Of a stretch of DNA of 64,000 bases, positions 1 to 7,080 are shown in pieces. Positions within the stretch are counted from its first letter, which is position 1. Every line of letters starts with the position of its first letter. A program made the position numbers and the translations under genes. The stretch comes from Streptosporangium roseum DSM 43021 (GTDB lineage Bacteria; Actinomycetota; Actinomycetes; Streptosporangiales; Streptosporangiaceae), in assembly GCF_000024865.1 (NCBI RefSeq), contig NC_013595.1:9362001-9426000 (forward strand), in the 5' to 3' direction. Below the pieces are notes generated by a model, which ran no database searches, was not told the origin of the DNA, and worked only from the letters and a program-made list of their open reading frames with translations.

Positions 1-951
1 CGCCCGAAGACCGCCGACGAGCCCGGCAAGGGCGAGAAGGCGGAGGAGAAGGTCGCCGAGAAGCCGGCCCGGCGCGCGCCGGTCATCTTCGCCCCGCGCC
101 CGGAGAGCTCCTCCCCCAAGGAGGACAGGCCCGAGGCCAACGGCGCCAAGCCCCGCCCCGAGCCGGTCATCTTCGCCCCCGCCAAGCCGAAGGCCGCCAC
201 CGGACCCGCGTCCGAGCCCAAGCCCGCCGAGGCCGAGACGACCGAGACCAAGGCCGCTGAGACCAAGCAGGAGGCCGAGCCGGTCACGGCCGAGACCAAG
301 CCTGCCGGGAGCGAGCCCGCCAAGGCCACCGAGCCGAAGCCCGCCGTAGCCGAGACGACCGAAGCCAAGGCCACCGAGACCAAGGCCGCTGAGATCAAGG
401 CCGCCGAGGCCAAGACGACCGAGGCCACCGAAGCCAAGGCCACCGAGACCAAGCCCGCCGAGGCCAAGACGACCGAAGCCGAGGCCGCTGAGGCCGCCAA
501 GCCGGAGACCGAGGCCGAGGCCGCCAAGCCCGAGCCCGCCGCGACCACGCCGGCCGGGAGCGAGCCCGCCAAGGCCGCGAGGACCACCGAGGCCACCGAG
601 GCCACCGAGGCCACGGTCTCCGAGACCGAGATCCCCGCCCCTGCGGCCGTGCAGGTCGAGGTCACCGAGGTCAAGGTGGCCAAGCCCGAGACGGCTGACG
701 CCGCGCTGGTCGAGGTCACGGAGACCAAGGTCGCCAAGCCGGCGGCCGCGCCGGTCGGGGCGGTCACCGTACCCGCCGAGCCGATGCCCGGTTACGGCCA
801 GCTGACGGTCGCGTCCCTGCGCGCCCGGATGCGCGGCAAGACGGCCGGGCAGATCCGGGAGTTCCTCGCCTACGAGCGGGCCACCACCGCCCGCGCGGAG
901 GTCGTTCGGATGTACGAGAACCGGCTGGCCAAGCTGGAGGCGGCGGAATAG
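1..951 (+). CDS. Lipid-droplet-associated-type protein, 3' part (5' end outside window)
   Basis: An open frame enters from the left edge and stops with TAG at 949-951, giving the last 316 residues. About 250 residues are low complexity, built from Ala, Lys, Glu, Thr and Pro in short degenerate repeats of the AKPAEAKTTEA kind, with the motif PVIFAP seen twice near the left edge. The last ~56 residues form a compact, more ordered domain (PGYGQLTVASLRARMRGK..., ending in KLEAAE). From memory this tail matches the C-terminus of actinobacterial proteins annotated as lipid-droplet-associated (Rv1109c-like), which sit beside xseA as here. The acidic/basic linker is far longer than usual for that family. 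The start codon is not in the window. The family call rests only on the tail and the neighbourhood. Confidence 0.6.
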   Translation, partial: RPKTADEPGKGEKAEEKVAEKPARRAPVIFAPRPESSSPKEDRPEANGAKPRPEPVIFAPAKPKAATGPASEPKPAEAETTETKAAETKQEAEPVTAETKPAGSEPAKATEPKPAVAETTEAKATETKAAEIKAAEAKTTEATEAKATETKPAEAKTTEAEAAEAAKPETEAEAAKPEPAATTPAGSEPAKAARTTEATEATEATVSETEIPAPAAVQVEVTEVKVAKPETADAALVEVTETKVAKPAAAPVGAVTVPAEPMPGYGQLTVASLRARMRGKTAGQIREFLAYERATTARAEVVRMYENRLAKLEAAE

Positions 952-978
952 CGGCAGCCGGCGCGTAGGCTCCCGACC

Positions 979-2187
979 ATGAGCTCGAAGACCACCCCGG
1001 AACAGCCGCTCCCTGTCCGCACGGTGCTGCAGATGGTCGGCGGCTGGATCGGCAAGCTCGGCACCGTCTGGGTGGAGGGGCAGATCACCGAGCTGACCGC
1101 TCGCGGCGGCACGGTGTTCCTGACGTTGCGTGATCCCGTGGCCAACGTGTCCGCCCGGGTCACCTGCCCCCGTGGCGTCTACGAGGCGACCGTCCCCCGG
1201 CCGGTGGACGGCGCCCGGGTCGTCATGCATCTGAAGCCGGACTTCTGGGTCAACAAGGGCTCCTTCGCGTTCACCGCGCTGGAGATGCGGCCGGTCGGCG
1301 TCGGCGAGCTGCTGGCCCGGCTGGAACGGCTGCGCCAGGTGCTCGCCGCCGAGGGGCTGTTCGGAGTCGACCGCAAGCGGCGGCTGCCGTTCCTGCCCGG
1401 CACGATCGGGCTGATCTGCGGCCGTGACTCGGCCGCCGAGCGCGACGTGCTGGAGAACTCGCGGCGGCGCTGGCCCGCGGTGCGGTTCAAGGTCGAGCCG
1501 GTGGCCGTGCAGGGGCCGTACGCGGTCACCGAGGTCGGCGAGGCTCTGCGGAAGTTCGACGCGGACGGCGAGGTCGACGTCATCGTGATCGCGCGGGGCG
1601 GCGGGTCGATGGAGGACCTGCTGCCCTTCTCCGACGAGGCGCTGGTCCGGGCGGTGGCCGCGTGCCGGACGCCGGTGGTCAGCGCGATCGGCCACGAGCA
1701 GGACAACCCCCTGCTCGACCTGGTCGCCGACGTACGGGCCTCCACCCCCACGGACGCCGCCAAGAAGGTCGTGCCGGACGTCGGCGAGCAGCTCACGCTC
1801 ATCCGCCAGCTCCGTGATCGGGGCCGGCGGGTGGCGGGCGGGTGGCTGGAGCGTGAGACCACCTGGCTGGCCGCGGTCCGCTCCCGCCCCTCGCTGGCCG
1901 ACCCGGTCCGCGAGATCGAGCGCAGGGCCGAGCAGGCCGAGCAGCTCAGGGACCGGGCCAGGCGCTCGCTGACCGGCTCCCTGGACCGCGCTCAGGACTC
2001 CCTGGAGCACCTACGGGCCCGCCTGGTGTCCCTGTCCCCCGCCGCCACCCTGGAACGCGGCTACGCGATCGTGCAGCGCCCCACGGGCGACGTCGTACGG
2101 CGGGCGGGCGACGTCGCCCCCGGCGACGAGCTGACGATCCGGTTCCCCGACGACCGGGTGACGGTCAGGAGGGATCCCGCCAGGTGA
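979..2187 (+). CDS. xseA: Exodeoxyribonuclease VII large subunit
   Basis: 402 residues, normal for the family. It is the large, catalytic and DNA-binding subunit of exonuclease VII, which degrades single-stranded DNA to acid-soluble oligonucleotides in recombination and mismatch repair together with XseB. The N-terminal ~100 residues form the OB-fold (tRNA anticodon-like) domain. The catalytic domain contains GLICGRDSAAERDVLEN, the Gly-rich VIARGGGSMEDLLPFSDE block and AIGHEQDNPLLDLVADVRA, all characteristic of XseA. A coiled helical region follows and the end is ERGYAIVQ plus a short beta segment. The ATG at 979 is 27 bases after the previous stop. Its last 23 bases overlap the convergent acetyltransferase gene; xseB follows about 520 bp downstream. 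Confidence 0.96.
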   Translation: MSSKTTPEQPLPVRTVLQMVGGWIGKLGTVWVEGQITELTARGGTVFLTLRDPVANVSARVTCPRGVYEATVPRPVDGARVVMHLKPDFWVNKGSFAFTALEMRPVGVGELLARLERLRQVLAAEGLFGVDRKRRLPFLPGTIGLICGRDSAAERDVLENSRRRWPAVRFKVEPVAVQGPYAVTEVGEALRKFDADGEVDVIVIARGGGSMEDLLPFSDEALVRAVAACRTPVVSAIGHEQDNPLLDLVADVRASTPTDAAKKVVPDVGEQLTLIRQLRDRGRRVAGGWLERETTWLAAVRSRPSLADPVREIERRAEQAEQLRDRARRSLTGSLDRAQDSLEHLRARLVSLSPAATLERGYAIVQRPTGDVVRRAGDVAPGDELTIRFPDDRVTVRRDPAR

Positions 2188-2641
2188 GCGAGGGGTAGTG
2201 GTGGCCGTCGTCGACGAAGCCGAACTCGCGGTAGAGCGGCTCGCCGTCCGACGTGGCGTGCAGGTCCACGCGGTGGATCCTGCTGCCTCGATACCACTCC
2301 ATGAGCCTGGCCATGATCGCGCGGCTGTGTCCCCGGCGCCGGTGGCCGGGGTCGGTGGTCATGCCCTGGATGTAGCCGTAGCGGCCGTCGGGGAGGCTGG
2401 GGCCGGGGAAGCGCTCGAAGATGAGGCCCATCCCGCAGGCGGCCAGCCTCCCGCTGGGGGCGTCCACCACGTAGACGGCCGTGTCGTCGCTGCCCAGCCG
2501 CTCCGCGAGGCTGTCGGCGTAGGCCTGGCGCCAGTCGCCGTCGACCGGATAGCTGCCGTCCTGGGCCATCCGGTCGGCCAGGATCTCGCGCAGACGGAGC
2601 AGCTCGGGGATGTCGTCGTGGGTCGCGGTGCGGACACTCAT
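2165..2641 (-). CDS. GNAT family N-acetyltransferase
   Basis: 158 residues, a complete single GNAT domain. The N-terminus MSVRTATHDDIPELLRLR is the usual first strand and helix; GYIQGMTTDPGHRRRGHSR carries the strand 4 to alpha 3 acetyl-CoA pyrophosphate-binding loop (R-R-G-H-S/A type). The end contains LHATSDGEPLYREFGF, the typical final motif, in which the aromatic residue after E-P-L marks the acetyl-CoA exit side. The acceptor substrate cannot be told. The gene lies in opposite orientation between xseA and xseB, overlapping the 3' end of xseA by 23 bp and diverging from xseB, so it interrupts what is normally a tight xseA-xseB pair. Confidence 0.85.
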   Translation of the reverse strand: MSVRTATHDDIPELLRLREILADRMAQDGSYPVDGDWRQAYADSLAERLGSDDTAVYVVDAPSGRLAACGMGLIFERFPGPSLPDGRYGYIQGMTTDPGHRRRGHSRAIMARLMEWYRGSRIHRVDLHATSDGEPLYREFGFVDDGHHYPSLTWRDPS

Positions 2642-2706
2642 CCATGCAGTGTCCCAGGCCCGTGGTCTGGAGCGTTCCCCGGTGGGTGCCCTCTAGGGTG
2701 GTGGAT

Positions 2707-2937
2707 GTGGCCGATGAGAAGACACCGTCGTATGAGCAGGCACGCGAGGAGCTGACCGAGGTGGTCCGCCGTCTGGAGGCGGGCGGTCTCACGCTGGAGC
2801 AGTCGATCGAGCTGTGGGAGCGCGGCGAGAAGCTGGCGTCGCTGTGCGAGGAGTGGCTCCAGGGCGCCCGGGTGAAGCTCGCCGCCGCCATGGCGCAGCG
2901 CCGGCAGCCCGATCCCGCCGGAGACGCGCCCTTCTGA
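2707..2937 (+). CDS. xseB: Exodeoxyribonuclease VII small subunit
   Basis: 76 residues. XseB binds the large subunit in several copies and is needed for exonuclease VII activity. The SYEQAREELTEVVRRLEAGGLTLEQSIELWERG pattern is diagnostic: a two-helix hairpin with the L-x-x-G-x-L-x-L-E-x-S turn. The GTG at 2707 is preferred because AGGG at 2695-2698 lies 8 bases upstream and the product begins MADEKTPSYEQA, the usual length. An in-frame ATG at 2644 would add an unlikely Trp/Pro-rich leader. Tandem GTGs at 2698 and 2701 are alternatives. Confidence 0.92.
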   Translation: MADEKTPSYEQAREELTEVVRRLEAGGLTLEQSIELWERGEKLASLCEEWLQGARVKLAAAMAQRRQPDPAGDAPF

Positions 2938-2994
2938 CCGGCCGGGGCGTGGCCGGCGGGCCACTCTCGCCCCCCCCGATCGAGCGGGGCCGTA

Positions 2995-3151
2995 TCCGGA
3001 GAAGGTTTCTCACCGCGCCCGGAAGGGCCTTCTCCCCATGCCCGGAGAGTTTCTCACCGCGCCTGGAGAAGGTTGCTCGCCGTGATCGGAGGGGCCTTCT
3101 CACCGTGCCCGGAGGATTTCTCGCCGTACTCGGAGAAGGTTTCTCGTCCGG
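2995..3151. repeat. Tandem degenerate ~22-24 bp repeat with internal dyad
   Basis: About seven consecutive variants of TCCGGAGAAGGTTTCTCACC follow one another between the convergent ends of xseB and the DUF4245 gene. Most contain the small inverted repeat GAGAA-GGT-TTCTC or a decayed version such as GGAAGGGCCTTCTCC. The spacing is 22-24 bp with substitutions in nearly every copy, so this is an old minisatellite. Each intact copy could fold into a short hairpin, and the cluster might act as a bidirectional transcription stop between the two genes; this role is inferred. Confidence 0.7.
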
Positions 3152-3173
3152 CCGGGCGGCGGCCGTCTTTCGG

Positions 3174-3725
3174 CTAGGGGGCGACTTTCGCCTGCTGCTT
3201 GAGGGATCCGGCCAGGGCGGACAGCTCCTCCCACTGGGCGGTGCCCGTGACGACGACCGTGGCGTCGGGCAGGAGCCGGACGAGGGAGCGCTGGTCCTTG
3301 TCCTTGCGGAGGCGTTGTTCCCAGGTCACGCCGTTGATCTGGATGCTGCCGGTGACCTCGCTGGTGTTGGCCATCCGGTTGGCGAACTCGGCCGCCGGCT
3401 TCTCGTCGCTCTGGGCGAGCATCGCGTGGGAGCGCGTGGCGGCTTCGGGGCGCTTGGCGGTGGCGAAGCCGAGCTTCCAGGTCACCGCGCCCTTCTCCTT
3501 GGTCATCCGTGAGCTCGTCGGGATCCAGCCGACGGGCACCGGCTCCGGCGTCCACACCTGGTAGGGCGCGTCGCGGCGCATGTTGGCCACGTCGATCGAG
3601 AAGTCGACCTTGGGGAGGTGCTCGGTCCTGCTCTGCGGCGTGACCAGCAGGAAGACGCCGACGCCGGCGAGGCAGACCAGCATCGCGACCGCGTAGCCGT
3701 AGAAACCCTGAGTGAACCGTTCCAC
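3174..3725 (-). CDS. DUF4245 domain membrane-anchored protein
   Basis: 183 residues from the GTG at 3725. A single hydrophobic segment (about residues 8-27, GYAVAMLVCLAGVGVFLLV) is followed by an extracytoplasmic domain with the DUF4245 features PKVDFSIDVANMRRDAPYQVW...P.GWIPTSSR, then WKLGFAT and a C-terminal ALAGSLK helix. The function of the family is unknown. In many actinobacteria the gene neighbours glpX and xseB, exactly as here (Rv1100 is the M. tuberculosis counterpart). Codons upstream of the chosen GTG stay open far into the TetR gene but are in a shadow frame. No good ribosome site is seen, so the start is tentative. Confidence 0.85.
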   Translation of the reverse strand: MERFTQGFYGYAVAMLVCLAGVGVFLLVTPQSRTEHLPKVDFSIDVANMRRDAPYQVWTPEPVPVGWIPTSSRMTKEKGAVTWKLGFATAKRPEAATRSHAMLAQSDEKPAAEFANRMANTSEVTGSIQINGVTWEQRLRKDKDQRSLVRLLPDATVVVTGTAQWEELSALAGSLKQQAKVAP

Positions 3726-3763
3726 GACTGTCGAGACTAGTCGCTCGGGGGCGCGGTCCGGTC

Positions 3764-4369
3764 TCAGGGGCGTCTGATCTGGCCGATGATGTCCAGCACG
3801 CCCTCGGCGAGAGTGCGGGAGGCGTCTTCGTCCTCGGACAGGGCGACCTCGGAGACGGCCGCGGCGAGCGCGCCGGTGAGGACCACGACCAGCGCGCCCT
3901 CGTCGCCTTCGAACAGGGCGGCGTTGCGCTTGGCCCACTGGCGGAGCCGGTCGCGCATGATGACCTCGAACCCGGGCGGCCCGTCGCCGCGCAGGAAGAG
4001 CGCGGCGAGCTCGCGCTCTTCCAGGCAGCCCTCCAGGTAAGCGCGGGCGCCGGCGATGAACAGCCGCATCGGGTCGGTCTCGCCCTCGGCGCGGGCCTCC
4101 TGGACCGCGTGCTTGGTCCGCTGGGTCTGCCGGGTCTGGAAGTCCTCGAAGAGCGTCAGGTAGAGGTCGGCCTTGCCGGAGAAGTGGTGGTAGAGGCTGC
4201 CGACGCTCGCCCCGGCGCGGGAGACCACCTCGGTGACACCGGCCTCCGCGAAGCCGCTTGTGACGAAGATCTCCCTGGCCGCCGCGAGAAGCGCGACGCG
4301 CGTGGCGGCACCCCGCTCGGAGGTCCGTGCAGTCACGCCTGTCACCAGCCGTTCCGTGTCGCTGCTCAT
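3764..4369 (-). CDS. TetR/AcrR family regulator
   Basis: About 201 residues. The N-terminal helix-turn-helix domain (roughly residues 20-65) reads ATRVALLAAAREIFVTSG, GVTEVVSRAGASVGSLYHHF, SGKADLYLTLFEDF, the classic TetR pattern. The C-terminal ligand and dimer domain is all-helical and does not reveal a ligand. The ATG at 4369 is used; a GTG at 4378 would add three residues. The gene diverges from glpX with only 84 bp between starts, so it might regulate itself, glpX, or the downstream DUF4245 gene, from which it is separated by 38 bp. A 10-bp palindrome sits at the start (separate entry). Confidence 0.9.
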   Translation of the reverse strand: MSSDTERLVTGVTARTSERGAATRVALLAAAREIFVTSGFAEAGVTEVVSRAGASVGSLYHHFSGKADLYLTLFEDFQTRQTQRTKHAVQEARAEGETDPMRLFIAGARAYLEGCLEERELAALFLRGDGPPGFEVIMRDRLRQWAKRNAALFEGDEGALVVVLTGALAAAVSEVALSEDEDASRTLAEGVLDIIGQIRRP

Positions 4370-4370
4370 G

Positions 4371-4380
4371 GTGTGCACAC
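4371..4380. promoter_or_regulatory. Palindrome GTGTGCACAC at TetR start
   Basis: A perfect 10-bp palindrome lies immediately upstream of the TetR ATG and next to a GATAAT hexamer on the minus strand. This would suit an autoregulatory operator overlapping a near-leaderless promoter. It is short enough to be fortuitous. Confidence 0.3.
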
Positions 4381-4453
4381 ATTATCCCGCGCCCTCCGGC
4401 AAGAAGGGTGCAACTACGATCGTTGCAGTAATCCACGAGAGGGGCTCCTCGTC

Positions 4454-5488
4454 ATGTCCGATCAGACGTCCGTACCTGCCGCGCTCGCCACGGGCGCACA
4501 CGCACCTGATCGCAACCTCGCCCTCGAACTGGTCAGGGTCACCGAGGCCGCGGCGATGGCCGCGGCCCGCTGGGTCGGGCGCGGCGACAAGAACGGCGCC
4601 GACGGCGCCGCGGTGAACGCGATGCGCCAGCTGATCAACACGGTCTCGATGAACGGCGTGGTGGTGATCGGCGAGGGCGAGAAGGACAACGCGCCGATGC
4701 TCTACAACGGCGAGCAGGTCGGGGACGGCAGCGGCGCCGAGTGCGACGTGGCCGTGGACCCGATCGACGGCACCCGGCTCACCGCGCTCGGCATGCCCAA
4801 CGGGATCTCGGTCATCGCGGTCAGCGAGCGCGGCTCGATGTACGACCCGTCGGCCGTCTTCTACATGGACAAGCTGGTCACCGGTCCCGAGGCCGCCGGG
4901 GCGGTGGACATCAACGCTCCGGTGGCCGACAACATCTCCGCGGTGGCCCGCGCCAAGGGGGGCGAGCCCTCGGACGTGACCGTGGTCATCCTCGACCGCC
5001 CCCGGCACGAGAAGATCATCAGGGAGATCCGCGACGCCGGCGCGCGGATCAAGCTCATCACCGACGGCGACGTGGCCGGAGCGATCATGGCCGCCCGCGC
5101 GGGCACCGGCGTCGACCTGATGCTCGGCATCGGCGGCACGCCCGAGGGCATCATCGCCGCCTGCGCGCTCAAGTGCCTGGGCGGCGTCATCCAGGGCAGG
5201 CTCTGGCCGCAGGACGACGCCGAGCGCCGCCGAGCGCTGGACGCCGGCCTCGATCTGGACGCCACGCTGAGCACCGACGACCTGGTCCGCTCCGACGACG
5301 TGTTCTTCGCGGCCAGCGGGATCACCGACGGCGAGCTGATGCAGGGCGTCCGCTACCGCGGCGGCCGCGCCGTCACCAGCTCCCTGGTCATGCGGGGCCG
5401 TTCCGGCACGATCCGCAAGATCGAGAGCGAGCACCAGCTCTGGAAGCTGCGCGCCTACAGCGCGATCAACTTCGACAGCGCGAGCTGA
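4454..5488 (+). CDS. glpX: Fructose-1,6-bisphosphatase class II
   Basis: 344 residues, standard for GlpX. It hydrolyses fructose 1,6-bisphosphate to fructose 6-phosphate in gluconeogenesis; it is cytosolic and Mn/Mg dependent. Visible signatures are VVIGEGEKDNAPML, the metal-binding DPIDGT motif of the lithium-sensitive phosphatase superfamily, ITDGDVAGAI, GIGGTPEGIIAACALKCLGG and the C-terminal DGELMQGVRY. The ATG at 4454 has a GAGAGGGG ribosome site at 4437-4444; the frame is open further upstream but that part is antisense to the TetR gene. Together with pckG at 49-51 kb the window supplies two gluconeogenic control enzymes. Confidence 0.97.
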   Translation: MSDQTSVPAALATGAHAPDRNLALELVRVTEAAAMAAARWVGRGDKNGADGAAVNAMRQLINTVSMNGVVVIGEGEKDNAPMLYNGEQVGDGSGAECDVAVDPIDGTRLTALGMPNGISVIAVSERGSMYDPSAVFYMDKLVTGPEAAGAVDINAPVADNISAVARAKGGEPSDVTVVILDRPRHEKIIREIRDAGARIKLITDGDVAGAIMAARAGTGVDLMLGIGGTPEGIIAACALKCLGGVIQGRLWPQDDAERRRALDAGLDLDATLSTDDLVRSDDVFFAASGITDGELMQGVRYRGGRAVTSSLVMRGRSGTIRKIESEHQLWKLRAYSAINFDSAS

Positions 5489-5520
5489 GCGGACCGGCGC
5501 CGGCGGGGCCGCCGCCGGGC

Positions 5521-5745
5521 CTCTCGGCGGGTCAACGGCTCAGCGGCTCAGCGGCGCGGCGGGTCAACAGCTCAGCGGGTCAACGGCTCGGCGGCTCTGC
5601 CGCGCGGCAGGTCAACAGCTCAACGGCTCAGCCGCTCGGCGGCTCAGCAGGTCAACAGCTCAACGGCTCAGCCGCTCGGCGGCTCAGCAGGTCAACAGCT
5701 CAGCGGCTCAGCAGGTCAACAGCTCAGCGGGTCAGCGGGTCAGCG
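5521..5745. repeat. Minisatellite with perfect 40-bp tandem copies
   Basis: The region is built from the short words GGTCAACAGCTC, GGTCAACGGCTC and GGCTCAGC. Positions 5611-5650 and 5651-5690 are two identical 40-bp units that start GTCAACAGCTCAACGGCTCA; a third, truncated copy starts at 5691. Looser copies extend to about 5521 and 5745. It fills the space between the convergent glpX and DUF1707 genes and runs up to the stop codon of the latter. There are no unrelated spacers, so it is not a CRISPR. Perfect adjacent copies suggest recent slippage or unequal exchange. Confidence 0.9.
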
Positions 5746-6342
5746 GCGGAACCATGAGCGGCGGGGACGCTTGGGCGACTTGGCGACGATGCTGCCCAGG
5801 GTGACGAGCCCGGTGATCTCGATGACCGGGCCGTCGGGCGAGGGAGGGACCTGGTTCTTCTTGCCTCCCATGATGGCGGAGGCGGGCATCTCGATCCGGA
5901 CGCCCTCCGGGACGATCAGCGTGAGGGTCGCGGCCATCACCGTGACCTGAAGGGTCACGTGACCGGACTGGAGCAGCGCTTCGCGCAGATCGAGCGTGAC
6001 GTTGGCGCAGATCGCGGTGGCGGAGAAACGGGTGGGCACCACCCAGCGGCCCGAGCGCTCCTGCGAGCCGAAGAAAGCCATCACCGGGCCGTCGTCGGTC
6101 CGCAGCGGCTGGGCCTCCGGCGGGAGCAGGTCGGCGGTGAGCGCGGTGAGCTCGCCCAGCGTGCGGGCCTGGTAGAGCGCCTGGATCCGCTCCTCGTGCT
6201 CGTCGTGGTCCAGCCGGCCGTCGGCGAGCGCGTCGCTCAGCACGGCGGCCACCCGGTCCCGGTCGGCGTCTCCGGCGCGCAGGTCACCGGGGCGCGGCGG
6301 GCGGGCGGAGTTGCGGGTCACCGGGGGCGGGAAACTGTCCAC
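5740..6342 (-). CDS. DUF1707 / LiaF-type C-terminal domain protein
   Basis: About 200 residues from a GTG at 6342. The N-terminal half carries the DUF1707 (SHOCT-like) signature RAGDADRDRVAAVLSDALADGRLDHDEHEERI...A.T..EL..L..DL. The C-terminal half (FFGSQERSGRW..., ANVTLDLREA, VTVMAATLTLIVPEGV, GPVIEITGLVTLGSI) is the beta-helix-like cell-wall-active antibiotic response (LiaF/YvqF-type) domain. No membrane segment is seen. Such proteins are abundant in actinomycetes and poorly characterised; a link to envelope stress is inferred from the LiaF relationship. It starts 20 bp after the TetR gene stop on the same strand. A longer version beginning at 6396 would overlap that gene by 35 bp. Confidence 0.8.
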   Translation of the reverse strand: MDSFPPPVTRNSARPPRPGDLRAGDADRDRVAAVLSDALADGRLDHDEHEERIQALYQARTLGELTALTADLLPPEAQPLRTDDGPVMAFFGSQERSGRWVVPTRFSATAICANVTLDLREALLQSGHVTLQVTVMAATLTLIVPEGVRIEMPASAIMGGKKNQVPPSPDGPVIEITGLVTLGSIVAKSPKRPRRSWFRR

Positions 6343-6361
6343 CCTTCGACGATAATCGCTC

Positions 6362-6973
6362 TCAGGGCCGTAGCAGCGCGACGAGGTCGTCGACATAGCC
6401 GCGGAAGACGGCGGCCATGTCGACCCGGTCGGGGTCCAGGAGCCACTGGTTCTGCAGGCCGTCCATCATGGCGATCAGCCGGTCGGCGTGGGCCTCGGGG
6501 TCGGTGCCCGCGCGGAACTCGCCGGATTCCACCGCCCTGCCCAGCGCCCGGGTCACCTCGCCGCGGAGCCGCCGGTAGCGGCGGCGGGCCCAGTCGTGGC
6601 CGGGATGGTCGGCGGTGACCGCCTCACCGGTGATCACGGTGAAGAGCTGGACGAGCCCGGGGACGCGCGAGTTGTGCTCGACCACGTCGACCAGGACGCC
6701 GAGCGCGTCGGCGCCGGTGCGCACGCCGCCGAGGTCGTAGCGGCGCAGGTCGAGCTCGTCGCGGTGGTCGAGGACCGCGGTCAGCAGGTGCTCCTTGCTC
6801 CGGAAGTGGTGGAGCAGCCCGGCCTGGGAGAGCTCGGCCCGCTCGGCGATGCGGGCGAGGGAGGCTCCCCGGTAGCCGTTCTCGGCGAACTCCTGCAGCG
6901 CGACGGCCAGGATGCGCTCCCTCCGCGCCTCCCCGGCCGGATAACCTCTGCGCCGGTCAGCTCCCGCCCTCAC
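6362..6973 (-). CDS. TetR family regulator
   Basis: 203 residues from a GTG at 6973. The helix-turn-helix runs GEARRERILAVALQEFAENGYRGASL, IAERAELSQAGLLHHFRSKEHLL; the C-terminal domain includes FTVITGEAVTADHPGHDW and LIAMMDGLQNQWLLDP, as in the TetR subgroup with a C-terminal AcrR/TetR_C-type domain. It diverges from the MFS transporter at 7081 with 107 bp between, the usual layout of a repressor and the exporter it controls. The DUF1707 gene follows on the same strand. Confidence 0.9.
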   Translation of the reverse strand: MRAGADRRRGYPAGEARRERILAVALQEFAENGYRGASLARIAERAELSQAGLLHHFRSKEHLLTAVLDHRDELDLRRYDLGGVRTGADALGVLVDVVEHNSRVPGLVQLFTVITGEAVTADHPGHDWARRRYRRLRGEVTRALGRAVESGEFRAGTDPEAHADRLIAMMDGLQNQWLLDPDRVDMAAVFRGYVDDLVALLRP

Positions 6974-7010
6974 GTGAGCACCCTAACGCGCAGACCCAGG
7001 TGAACGGCCA

Positions 7011-7039
7011 TTGACCGGCGGAGACGGCGCCCCTACCCT
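7011..7039 (+). promoter_or_regulatory. Probable sigma-A promoter of the MFS gene
   Basis: TTGACC at 7011-7016 and TACCCT at 7034-7039 are separated by 17 bp, a good housekeeping promoter. Transcription would start near 7046, leaving a ~35-nt leader with GGAGG just before the GTG at 7081. It lies in the TetR/MFS intergenic region where repression would be expected. Confidence 0.55.
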
Positions 7040-7080
7040 GGCGAGAACCTGAACCCCCCTCATGTTCTCCGGAGGTCGTA

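Noticed and set aside
5521..5745. CRISPR array
   Set aside because: Units are contiguous with no unique spacers, repeat length and decay pattern fit a minisatellite, and no cas genes are present.
5488..5757. C-terminal extension of a frame through the 40-bp repeat after glpX
   Set aside because: glpX stops at 5488; the continuing frame is a different, Arg/Ser-rich shadow frame.
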